Source: JAAYAO01 sp051133435
Lineage (GTDB): Bacteria > Actinomycetota > Actinomycetes > Propionibacteriales > Propionibacteriaceae
Direction of reading: 5' to 3'
DNA length: 64,000 nt
NCBI RefSeq assembly: GCF_051133435.1
Contig: NZ_JBPGNY010000005.1
Location: 310,001-374,000 of the forward strand
Of the stretch, positions 33,701 through 41,400 are shown piece after piece. Below the pieces are notes generated by a model. The model saw only the letters and a program-made list of their open reading frames with translations. It was not told the DNA's origin and did not search any database. The translations under genes were made by a program, and so were the position numbers. How positions within the stretch are numbered: position 1 is the stretch's first letter; every line of letters begins with the position of its first letter.

Positions 33701-34073
33701 GAAGCAAACCACCTTCCCCACCTTCTACTGCGATTTCCCCCGCGAGGTATCCCCGCTGGCCCGCCCCCACCGCAGTGTCCCGGGGTTGACCGAGCAATGG
33801 GATCTGGTCGCCTTCGGTGCCGAACTGGGCTGTGCCTATTCGGAGCTGACCGATCCGCTCGACCAGCGCGACCGGCTCACCGCCCAGTCGCTGGCCGCCG
33901 CGGCCGGCGACCCCGAGGCGATGCAATTGGACGAGGATTTCCTGGCCTCCCTCGAGTACGGCATGCCGCCGACCGGTGGCCTGGGCATCGGGGTCGACCG
34001 GATCATCATGTTGCTGTTGGGGCAGCCGATCCGGGCCACCCTGGCCTTCCCCTTCGTCCGGCCCCAGGGGTAA
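30774..34073 (+). CDS. lysX: Bifunctional lysylphosphatidylglycerol synthetase/lysyl-tRNA synthetase LysX
   Basis: A 1099-residue fusion. Residues 19-230 carry about six membrane helices. Residues 240-560 form the DUF2156/MprF-type transferase, which moves lysine from tRNA to phosphatidylglycerol. Residues 650-1095 are a class II lysyl-tRNA synthetase with an OB fold at about 655-740, motif 2 FEVGRNFRNEGADATHNPEF (about 846-865) and motif 3 GLGIGVDRIIMLLLGQP. This is the layout of mycobacterial LysX, which lysinylates membrane lipid and gives resistance to cationic peptides. No separate lysS is in the window, so whether this is the only LysRS cannot be told. It follows the hydrolase with an ATGA overlap. 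Confidence 0.95.
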   Translation: MTHPALPRRRDRVRDRTPIWLSRILFLAGLLSLIGALITTGSIYFWVTLPFNLLALPIGPGLFPAALLIVLAGPIGRRYRAAHSILLGLMLLTTLTSLLAVVIIVGNFIPELELDAGDVWLAWVSVVTNVAATAYVWWARPAFVVRMRARPVRNALGILVSGLVVAYLVVFGLLTAVSELPAWPARARWSLMAVLGISSDTSPWPAADWVHVVGGLLAGSAVVAAFYLLWRAETEAIGMSADDELRVRALLLEHGEDDSLGYFATRRDKAVTFSPDGRAAVAHRMHGEVAVASGDPIGDPDSWPAAIDAFLTHAHASGRYATVLSASRNGAELYARRGLTALALGDEAVLHTDRFTLAGPAMRAVRHAVGRVERAGYTAEINRFAALTPEAREEAADLADLWRGSDTERGFSMALGRVRDPADGQCLLVLAKDAQGEPQGLLSFAPWGRHGASLDLMRRSPAADNGITEFMVASLMKHAEELGIQRISLNFAVFRHVFSAAEQVGAGPVTRLSNALLKLASRFYQLDSLYRSNDKYSPQWSPRLLCYEPGLTAARAAWAMAVAEGFLPSPRRGSEEVVRDEHFLTQLRALEAAPPVPALPTRKLNDQQRVRRRKAAEMDAAGRAPNPPSVPRSHSIAEARTLLSGAAEGRPSELHTGEVVSITGRVRALRDLGGVTFAVLEEDGERLQALVSAETTPADQRTDFRRWVDLGDIVSVTGELGTSRSGEPSLWLASWQMAAKCFNPMPDLHSRLAENARARNRVLDLITSDDSLDHLRRRGLGVQALRAALVGEGYLEVETPMLQQIHGGAAARPFITHINAYDMELYLRIAPELYLKRLTVAGMGRIFEVGRNFRNEGADATHNPEFTACEVYAPYTDYVEMRELTRRLILAMATAVNGRPVAIRPDGNGGVIEVDLTPEWPVVTIHEAVSRASGHQLHPDSSRDEVATACRAHEIDVPAGASAGELVMELYDALVEKQTTFPTFYCDFPREVSPLARPHRSVPGLTEQWDLVAFGAELGCAYSELTDPLDQRDRLTAQSLAAAAGDPEAMQLDEDFLASLEYGMPPTGGLGIGVDRIIMLLLGQPIRATLAFPFVRPQG

Positions 34074-34083
34074 CCGCACCAGC

Positions 34084-34089
34084 TAGACT
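34084..34089 (+). promoter_or_regulatory. -10 element of the CYTH-CHAD gene
   Basis: TAGACT, 35 bp before the GTG start, in the 50-bp gap after lysX. GAGGAG stands about eight bases before the GTG. Confidence 0.5.
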
Positions 34090-34123
34090 GTCAATGCTCA
34101 GTTGACCCACGAGGAGATGCCCG

Positions 34124-35632
34124 GTGCACACCCACCTGGAGGTCGAACGCAAGTTCGCCGCCGAACCGGATGCCCTGTTGCCCGCTTTCGGTGACCTGGC
34201 AGTCGTTGATGCCACCCGGGAGTTCCACCTGGTGGCCACCTACTTCGACACCCCCGACTATGCCCTGGCCCGGGCCGGGGTGACGCTGCGGCGCCGCACC
34301 GGTGGGTCGGACGCCGGCTGGCACGCCAAACTGCCCAAATCGGCCGACAACCGGGTGGAAGTTCATGCCGACCTCGACTCGGGACGCTCAGCGGTGCTGG
34401 TACCCGACCGGATGCGCGCGGAGTTGTCGGAGCTGGTCGGCCTGGCGCCGTTGGTGCCGATCGCCGAGCTGCGCACCCACCGGATCGAACGCGATCTGTG
34501 TGCCGGACGGGGCGGGCAGGTGCTCGGGGTGCTGTGCGATGACACGGTGTTGGCCCTGCGCAGCACCGGACGCACCGACTCGGTCGAACGGTGGCGCGAG
34601 ATCGAACTCGAGCTGGCCGAGGGCAGCCCCGACTGGTTCGGCTCGGTCGGTGATGCGATCGCCGCGACCACCGGCTTCTCGGTCGCCGCCGATGCCTCCA
34701 AACTGGCCCACGCGCTGGGGCCGCTGCCCGAGATCACCGAGCATTCCCCCGACACCTCTGCGCGCACCGTGCTGTTGGATCACCTGGCCGAACAGGTCGG
34801 GGTGATCCAGGGCCGGGCCGCCGATCTGGTGGTCGACGCCCCCGGGGCGGTGCACAAGACCCGGGTCGCGACCCGCCGGCTGCGCAGTGCGCTGCGCACC
34901 TTCCGTGACCTGATGGACCGGTCGATCACCGACCCGCTGCGGATGGAGTTGAAGTGGTTCGCCACCGAACTCGGTGGCCCCCGCGACGCCGAGGTATTGA
35001 AGGCCCGGTTGCTGGCCGATCTGGAGCGGTTGCCCGACGACGCGGTGGACGGACCGGTGATCGAACGGATCACCACCGAACTGGACGCCACCCACGACCG
35101 CGCCCGGGAAACCCTGCTGGAGGCGATGGAGTCGCCGCGCTATGTGCTACTGCACCAAGCCCTGGTGCGGTTGCTGACCCATCCGCCGCTGCTGGACGAG
35201 GCCGACCGGCCCGCCGGGCAGGTACTGCGCGACCCGATCAACAAGGCCCGCAAACGGGTGCTGCGCTGGGACCGTTACGCCCATGAGCGCACCGGTGACG
35301 AGCATTGGGAGGCCCTGCACGAGACCCGCAAGAAGGCCAAGGCGATGCGTTATGCCTGCGAGGCGGTCAGCAGTGCCTTCCCCGAAGCCGGGCCCGCGGC
35401 CAAGGCCTGGGAGGCGGTCACCGAAACCTTCGGTGGCCTGCAGGACGGGGTGGTTGCCCGACAGCGGTTGCACGAACTGGCCGACATCGCCCGGGCCCAC
35501 GGTGAGTCGACATTCAGCTATGGGGTGCTCTACGGCTGGGAGATCAACGAATCCGAGCACGATCGGGAGGTCTCGGCCCGCGCCCTGACCAGGGCCAATG
35601 CCAAGGAACATCGCTCCTGGCTGCGCCGGTGA
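34124..35632 (+). CDS. CYTH and CHAD domain protein
   Basis: A 502-residue protein. Residues 1-200 form a CYTH triphosphate-tunnel domain, opening with the E-x-E-x-K motif in HLEVERKF and continuing with YFDTPDYALARAGVTLRRR. Residues 215-495 form a helical CHAD domain with conserved basic/histidine positions (KTRVATRRLRSALRTF, HETRKKAKAMRYACEA). CHAD domains bind polyphosphate, and CYTH domains bind or hydrolyse triphosphates; fused proteins are common in actinobacteria and often located on polyphosphate granules. GTG start with GAGGAG upstream. It overlaps the P-loop gene that follows (GTGA). Confidence 0.92.
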   Translation: MHTHLEVERKFAAEPDALLPAFGDLAVVDATREFHLVATYFDTPDYALARAGVTLRRRTGGSDAGWHAKLPKSADNRVEVHADLDSGRSAVLVPDRMRAELSELVGLAPLVPIAELRTHRIERDLCAGRGGQVLGVLCDDTVLALRSTGRTDSVERWREIELELAEGSPDWFGSVGDAIAATTGFSVAADASKLAHALGPLPEITEHSPDTSARTVLLDHLAEQVGVIQGRAADLVVDAPGAVHKTRVATRRLRSALRTFRDLMDRSITDPLRMELKWFATELGGPRDAEVLKARLLADLERLPDDAVDGPVIERITTELDATHDRARETLLEAMESPRYVLLHQALVRLLTHPPLLDEADRPAGQVLRDPINKARKRVLRWDRYAHERTGDEHWEALHETRKKAKAMRYACEAVSSAFPEAGPAAKAWEAVTETFGGLQDGVVARQRLHELADIARAHGESTFSYGVLYGWEINESEHDREVSARALTRANAKEHRSWLRR

Positions 35633-36168
35633 AACTGACCGCGCAGGTTCGCGACCTGATCGAGAGCTCGCCGGCCCGATGCGGGCCGGTGCGGGTGATC
35701 GCGGTGGACGGCCCCAGCGGTGCCGGCAAGACCGTGTTGGCCGGCCTGATCGCCGAGGAGTACCGCTGCCCGGTGATCGAGGTGGAAGACCTGATTCCGG
35801 GTTGGGACGGTCTGGCCGAGGCCCCGAGGCTGCTCACCGAGCAGATTCTCGAGCCCCTCGGCCAAGGGCGCTCGGGTGCTTATCGGCGCTGGGATTGGTA
35901 TGCCGACGACTGGGCCGAGATCGTCGAGGTGCCACCGGTGGAACTGTTGTTGATCGAGGGCTGCGGATCGTCGGTGCGCCCGGCCGGTGATTACGCCGCG
36001 GTGCGGCTCTGGTTGGATGCGCCGGCGGAGGTCAGGATGGCCCGTGGCCTGGCCCGCGACGGGGAGACCTACCGTCCGTATTGGCAACGGTGGGCCGCCC
36101 AGGAAGCCGCCCTCTTCGGTGCCGATGGCACCGCCGAGCGGGCCGATCTGCGGATCGACACGAGCTAG
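35629..36168 (+). CDS. P-loop nucleoside/uridine kinase-like ATPase
   Basis: A 179-residue single-domain NTPase with Walker A DGPSGAGKTVLA (about residues 24-35), a central Asp/Glu-rich segment ending WDWYADDWAEIVEV, and LLLIEGCGSS as the probable Walker B. It looks like the (d)CMP/uridine-kinase-like fold common in actinobacteria, with no substrate known. GTG start overlaps the CYTH-CHAD stop, so the two are coupled. The last codon and stop lie in an 18-bp tandem duplication (36151-36186). Confidence 0.82.
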   Translation: MKLTAQVRDLIESSPARCGPVRVIAVDGPSGAGKTVLAGLIAEEYRCPVIEVEDLIPGWDGLAEAPRLLTEQILEPLGQGRSGAYRRWDWYADDWAEIVEVPPVELLLIEGCGSSVRPAGDYAAVRLWLDAPAEVRMARGLARDGETYRPYWQRWAAQEAALFGADGTAERADLRIDTS

Positions 36169-36186
36169 CGGATCGACAACGGCTAG
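36151..36186 (+). repeat. 18-bp tandem duplication across a stop codon
   Basis: Two copies in tandem, CGGATCGACACGAGCTAG and CGGATCGACAACGGCTAG, identical at 15 of 18 bases. The first includes the stop codon of the P-loop kinase-like gene and the second repeats it in frame, giving two stops. Confidence 0.85.
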
Positions 36187-36196
36187 CGGGGCGGCC

Positions 36197-36919
36197 TCAG
36201 CGACGGTAGTGGGCGACGAAGTTGGTCAGCACCCGCATCTGTTCCCCGCCCAGACCGGCGGCATGGGCCCGGGCGATGATGTCTTCCATTTCTTCGGGGT
36301 CGAAGTAGCCGTGATCGACGTAGATCCGCATCCGGTCGGCCAGCAGTGCGGCGTCGAGTTCGGGGTGGAACTGGGTGACGTAGACATCGCCGATCCGGTA
36401 GGCCTGCACCGGGTTGTCGCCGGTCACCAGCAGTTCGGCACCGTCGGGCATCACCGCGCAACCCTCCTTGTGGCCGGTGAAAGCCCGGAAGGTGGGCGGC
36501 ACCCCGGCCAGCACCGGGTCCCGGCGGCCCGCCTCGGTGACCCGCACCTCGACCGCCGAGACCGGCTCGCCGAAGTCCTTCGACACCACCCCACCGAGTT
36601 GTTGGGTGATCAGCCCGACGCCGTAACAAATCCCGAGCATGCCCGTACCGGTGTCCAGGCAATCGCGCATCACCCGGCCCAGTTCGGTTTCCAGGCGCAC
36701 CTGGTTGTCGCTCTTGTCCTCATCGCTGGCGTTGTACGGGCTGCCCCCGACGATCACCGCCGAATACGCGGTGACATCGAGGTCGGCCAGCGACTCCTCC
36801 CAGCCCCGAACCAGTACCAGTTCCTCGGGCGACAATCCTCCTGCGGTGCACACCGCGCCGTACTCGGCCGCCACCGCCGCGTCCCCGTCCCGGGCCGCCA
36901 CCATCACGAAAGGTTTCAT
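36197..36919 (-). CDS. Class I glutamine amidotransferase-like protein
   Basis: A 240-residue GATase1 domain protein. The nucleophile Cys is in LGICYGVGLITQQLGG, and the His/Glu pair is in QFHPELD. The intervening SAVIVGGSPYNASDED resembles stand-alone GMP-synthase-like amidotransferases. What it amidates is not known. A 200-codon upstream extension into gltD is a shadow. The ATG begins 38 bp after gltD on the same strand, so it may read from the gltBD transcript. Confidence 0.87.
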   Translation of the reverse strand: MKPFVMVAARDGDAAVAAEYGAVCTAGGLSPEELVLVRGWEESLADLDVTAYSAVIVGGSPYNASDEDKSDNQVRLETELGRVMRDCLDTGTGMLGICYGVGLITQQLGGVVSKDFGEPVSAVEVRVTEAGRRDPVLAGVPPTFRAFTGHKEGCAVMPDGAELLVTGDNPVQAYRIGDVYVTQFHPELDAALLADRMRIYVDHGYFDPEEMEDIIARAHAAGLGGEQMRVLTNFVAHYRR

Positions 36920-36957
36920 ATCACCGCATATCGTCCCACGAACCGCGACGACACCAC

Positions 36958-38421
36958 TCAGAGCATCAAACTGCGTTCGGTGGGGGCGATCGGACGGGGC
37001 AGGATCGTGTCGGCACCCGTCAGGTGGGCGTCCACCCCGGCCGCGGCGGCCCGGCCCTCGGCGATCGCCCAGACGATCAGCGACTGGCCCCGGCCGCAGT
37101 CCCCGGCGGCGAAGACCCCCGGCAGGTTGGTGGCGTAGTCGCGGTCGCGGGCGATGTTGCCGCGGGCGTCCAGATCCAGGCCGAGTTCGGCGGCAATGGT
37201 CGGTTCGGGCCCGACGAAACCCATCGCCAGCAACACCAGGTCGGCCGGAATCTCCCGTTCGGTGCCCGGTACCGGTTCGAAGGCGCCGTCGGTGAAGCGC
37301 ACCTCGGTGAGTCGCAGCGAGGTGACCCGTCCGTCGGTGCCGCAGAACTCGGTGGTGGACGAGGCGTAGACCCGCTCCCCGCCCTCCTCGTGGGCCGAGG
37401 CAACCCGGAAGATCATCGGGTAGGTCGGCCACGGCTGATGTGCCGGACGCCCGGGGCCGGGTTGGGGCATGATCTCCACCTGGGTGACCGACCGGGCGCC
37501 CTGACGCAGGGCCGTGCCCAGGCAATCGGCACCGGTGTCGCCGCCACCGATGATCACCACATGTTTGCCGGCGGCGGTGATCTGGCCGGGCTGTGGTTCA
37601 CCCAGGGCGGCCCGGTTGGCCTGCGGCAGGTACTCCATCGCCTGATGGATCCCGTCCAGTTCCCGGCCCGGGGCGGTCAGGTCGCGCGGCACCGTCGACC
37701 CGGTCGCCAACAGCACCGCGTCGTAGCGGGCACGCAGTTCGGTGGCGGTGATGTCGACGCCGACCTCCACCCCGGTGCGGAAGATGGTGCCTTCTTCGGT
37801 GAGTTGGCGGATCCGCCGGTCCAGCACCGCCTTCTCCATCTTGAACTCGGGAATGCCGTAGCGCAGCAGCCCACCGGGGGCATCGGCACGTTCGTAGACC
37901 GCCACGGTGTGTCCGGCGCGGGTGAGTTGTTGGGCCGCGGCCAACCCGGCCGGCCCCGAGCCGACCACCGCGACGGTGTGGCCGGTGTGCCAGGGCGGGG
38001 GCACCGGTTGCACCCACTCCCGGTCGAAGGCGCGTTCGGCGATCGAGACCTCGACGTTCTTGATCGTCACCGGGTCGCCGCTGATCCCCACCACGCAGGC
38101 GGTTTCGCAGGGGGCGGGGCACAGTCGTCCGGTGACCTCGGGGAAGTTGTTGGTGGCGTGCAGGCGTTCGATCGCCTGCTCCCAGTCGCCGCGGTGGGCC
38201 AGGTCGTTCCATTCCGGAATCAGGTTGCCCAGTGGGCAGCCCGAGTGGCAGAAGGGAATGCCGCAGTCCATGCACCGGGCGGCCTGGGTGCCGATGATCG
38301 GCAGCAGGGCCCGGGCCGGGTCGCCCGGGTACACCTCCTGCCAGTCGTCGAGTCGTTCGGTGACCGGACGCCGGTCGGCGACCTGGCGGTCGTACTTCAT
38401 GAATCCACGCGGATCAGCCAT
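36958..38421 (-). CDS. gltD: Glutamate synthase (NADPH) small subunit
   Basis: A 487-residue flavoprotein that passes NADPH electrons to GltB. The N-terminal iron-sulfur region has CMDCGIPFCHSGCPLGN and CPAPCETACVVGI (two 4Fe-4S clusters). The FAD site is VAVVGSGPAGLAAAQQLTRA, and a second dinucleotide site (VVIIGGGDTGADCLGTALRQ) binds NADPH. Overlaps the gltB stop by 8 bp, so they are coupled. Confidence 0.97.
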   Translation of the reverse strand: MADPRGFMKYDRQVADRRPVTERLDDWQEVYPGDPARALLPIIGTQAARCMDCGIPFCHSGCPLGNLIPEWNDLAHRGDWEQAIERLHATNNFPEVTGRLCPAPCETACVVGISGDPVTIKNVEVSIAERAFDREWVQPVPPPWHTGHTVAVVGSGPAGLAAAQQLTRAGHTVAVYERADAPGGLLRYGIPEFKMEKAVLDRRIRQLTEEGTIFRTGVEVGVDITATELRARYDAVLLATGSTVPRDLTAPGRELDGIHQAMEYLPQANRAALGEPQPGQITAAGKHVVIIGGGDTGADCLGTALRQGARSVTQVEIMPQPGPGRPAHQPWPTYPMIFRVASAHEEGGERVYASSTTEFCGTDGRVTSLRLTEVRFTDGAFEPVPGTEREIPADLVLLAMGFVGPEPTIAAELGLDLDARGNIARDRDYATNLPGVFAAGDCGRGQSLIVWAIAEGRAAAAGVDAHLTGADTILPRPIAPTERSLML

Positions 38422-41400
38422 GAGCGGCCTCCATCATCTTCGCGGTGGTGGCCTCGTCGTCGAGGCCTTCGTCCTGGGCGGCGGCACGGGCGGCGAGCAC
38501 CCGGGCATAGTCACGCGGCAACACCTTGGTGAAGCGCTCGGCGATCTCGTGTTCTCCGCCGGCCAACAACCGGTCGGCCACCGCCGAGCCGGTCTCGGCA
38601 CGGTGCAGTTCGAGCAGTTCGCCGATTCTGGCCACATCCACCGGGTCGGGGGCCATGGTGTCGACCAATTCGGTGTTCAGCCGGTCGGGGCGCAGGTCGA
38701 GCAGGTAGGCGACCCCACCGGACATCCCGGCGGCGAAGTTGCGTCCGGTCGGGCCGAGCACCAGCACCTCTCCCCCGGTCATGTACTCACAGCCGTGGTC
38801 GCCGACCCCTTCGACCACCGCGGTGGCCCCGGAGTTGCGCACACAGAACCGTTCCCCCACCCGGCCGCGCAGCAACAACTGCCCGGAGGTGGCGCCGTAG
38901 CCGATCACATTGCCGGCGATGATCTGGTCCTCGGCGCTGAATCCGGCGTCCGGGCTGGGATGCACGATGATCCGGCCACCCGACAGGCCCTTGCCGACGT
39001 AGTCGTTGCCCTCCCCGATCAGCCGCAGGGTCACCCCGGCCGGCAGGAAGGCGCCGAAGCTCTGGCCGGCGGCCCCACGCAGGGTCAGGTCGACGGTGTC
39101 ATCGGTCAGGGTCGCCGAACCCGAGGCCTTGGTGATGTGGTGGCCGAGCATGGTGCCGACCGTGCGGTCGACATTGCTCACCGCCACCTCGGCGCGCACC
39201 GGTTCGGGCTGCCGTCCGGCCTCGATCGCCTCGATCACCTCACCGGCGATCCGGATCAGCTCGACGTCGAGCGTGTGGGCCAGACCGTGGTCCTGCCCGG
39301 TGGTGTGGTGCAGGGCGGTGCCCTCGGGCAGTTCGGGCCGGTACAGCATCGGGGTCAGGTCGAGTCCGGCGGCCTTCCAGTGGTCCACCGCCCGGTTCGC
39401 GTCCAGCACCTCGACCTGGCCGACCGCCTCCTCGATACTGCGGAAGCCCAGCTCGGCAAGCAGTTCGCGCACCTCTTCGGCGATGTATTCGAAGAAGGTC
39501 TCGACGAACTCGGGTTGGCCGGTGAACTTGCCGCGCAGTTCGGGGTTCTGGGTGGCCACCCCGACCGGGCAGGTGTCCAGATGGCAGACCCGCATCATCA
39601 CGCAGCCGCTGACCACCAACGGGGCGGTGGCGAACCCGAATTCCTCGGCACCGAGCAGGGCGCCGATCACCACATCGCGGCCGGTTTTGAGCTGGCCGTC
39701 GACCTGCACCACGATCCGGTCGCGCAAGCCGTTGAGCAGCAGGGTTTGCTGGGTTTCGGCCAGGCCGAGTTCCCACGGGCCGCCGGCATGTTTCAGCGAG
39801 GTCAGTGGGGCGGCGCCGGTGCCCCCGTCCGAGCCGGAGATCAGCACCACATCCGCCTTGGCCTTGCTGACCCCGGCCGCGATCGTGCCGACCCCCGATT
39901 CGGCAACCAGCTTCACGTGCACCCGAGCGCTCGGGTTGGCGCACTTGAGGTCGTGAATGAGCTGTTTGAGGTCTTCGATCGAGTAGATGTCGTGGTGTGG
40001 CGGGGGCGAGATCAGCCCCACCCCGGGGGTGGAATGCCGGGTGCTCGCCACCCACGGGTACACCTTGCGGCCGGGCAACTGCCCACCCTCACCGGGCTTG
40101 GCACCCTGGGCCATCTTGATCTGGATGTCGTCGGCATTGCTCAGGTATTCGGAGGTCACCCCGAACCGTCCCGAGGCGACCTGCTTGATCGCACTGCGCC
40201 GGACGGGATCGTGCAGACGGGCGGAGTCCTCCCCACCCTCGCCGGTGTTCGACTTGCCGCCCAGCCGGTTCATCGCCACCGCCAGGGTTTCGTGGGCCTC
40301 CTGCGAGATCGAGCCGTAGCTCATCGCACCGGTCGAGAAGCGTTTGACGATCTCGCTGACCGGCTCGACTTCGTCCAGCGGCACCGGGGTGCGATCGGAA
40401 CGGAACTCCAGCAGCCCGCGCAGGGTCATCAGCCGTTCGGCCCGCTCGTTGACCCGTTCGGTGTACTGGCGGAAGACGTCGAAGCGGCGATGCCGGGTGG
40501 AGTGTTGCAGTCGGAAAACGGTCTCGGGGTCGAACAGGTGCTCCTCACCCTCGCGCCGCCACTGGTATTCGCCACCGACCGGCAGGGTGCGGTGCGGTAG
40601 CGCGATGCCGTCGCTGGGGTGGGCGGTACGGTGCCGCGCGGCGACCTCGGCGGCCAGTTCGGTCAACCCGATCCCGCCCAGTTGGCTGGTGGTGCCGGTG
40701 AAGTACTGCTCGATCACCTCCCGGGACAGGCCGAGGGCCTCGAAGATTTGGGCGCCGGTGTAGGACGCCACGGTGGACACCCCCATCTTCGACATCACCT
40801 TGACCACGCCCTTGCCGAGTGCGGTGATGATGTTGCGCACCGCCCGCTCGGGCGAGACCGTGACGTAGCTGCCGTGGCGGGCCAGGTCCTCGGCCGACTC
40901 GAACAGCAGGTAGGGGTTGATCGCGGCGGCGCCGTAGCCGATCAGCAGCGCGGCATGGTGCACCTCGCGCACATCACCGGCCTCGACGACCAGGCCGACG
41001 CGGGTGCGGGACTTCTGCCGCACCAGGTGATGGTGCACCGCGGCGGTGGCCAGCAGGGACGGGATCGGGGCCAGGTCGGCGGTGGAGTGCCGGTCGGAGA
41101 TCACCAACACCTTGGCGCCGTCCTCGATGGCGGCCGCGGCCTCGGCGCACAGGGCGTCCAGGGCCTCACGCAGCCCCTCGGCGCCGTCGGCAACGCGATA
41201 GCGGCAACGCAGTACGTGCGAGGCCAGGTCGGGCAGGTCGCCGTCGCGGTTGATCTGCACGATCTGTTTCAGCTCGTCGTTGTTCAGAATCGGGTACGGC
41301 AGCACGATCTGGCGCATCGTCCGCGGGCCGGGGTCGAGCAGGTTCTCCTCCGGCCCGATCCGGTTGCGCAGGGAGGTGACCATCTCTTCGCGGATCGCGT

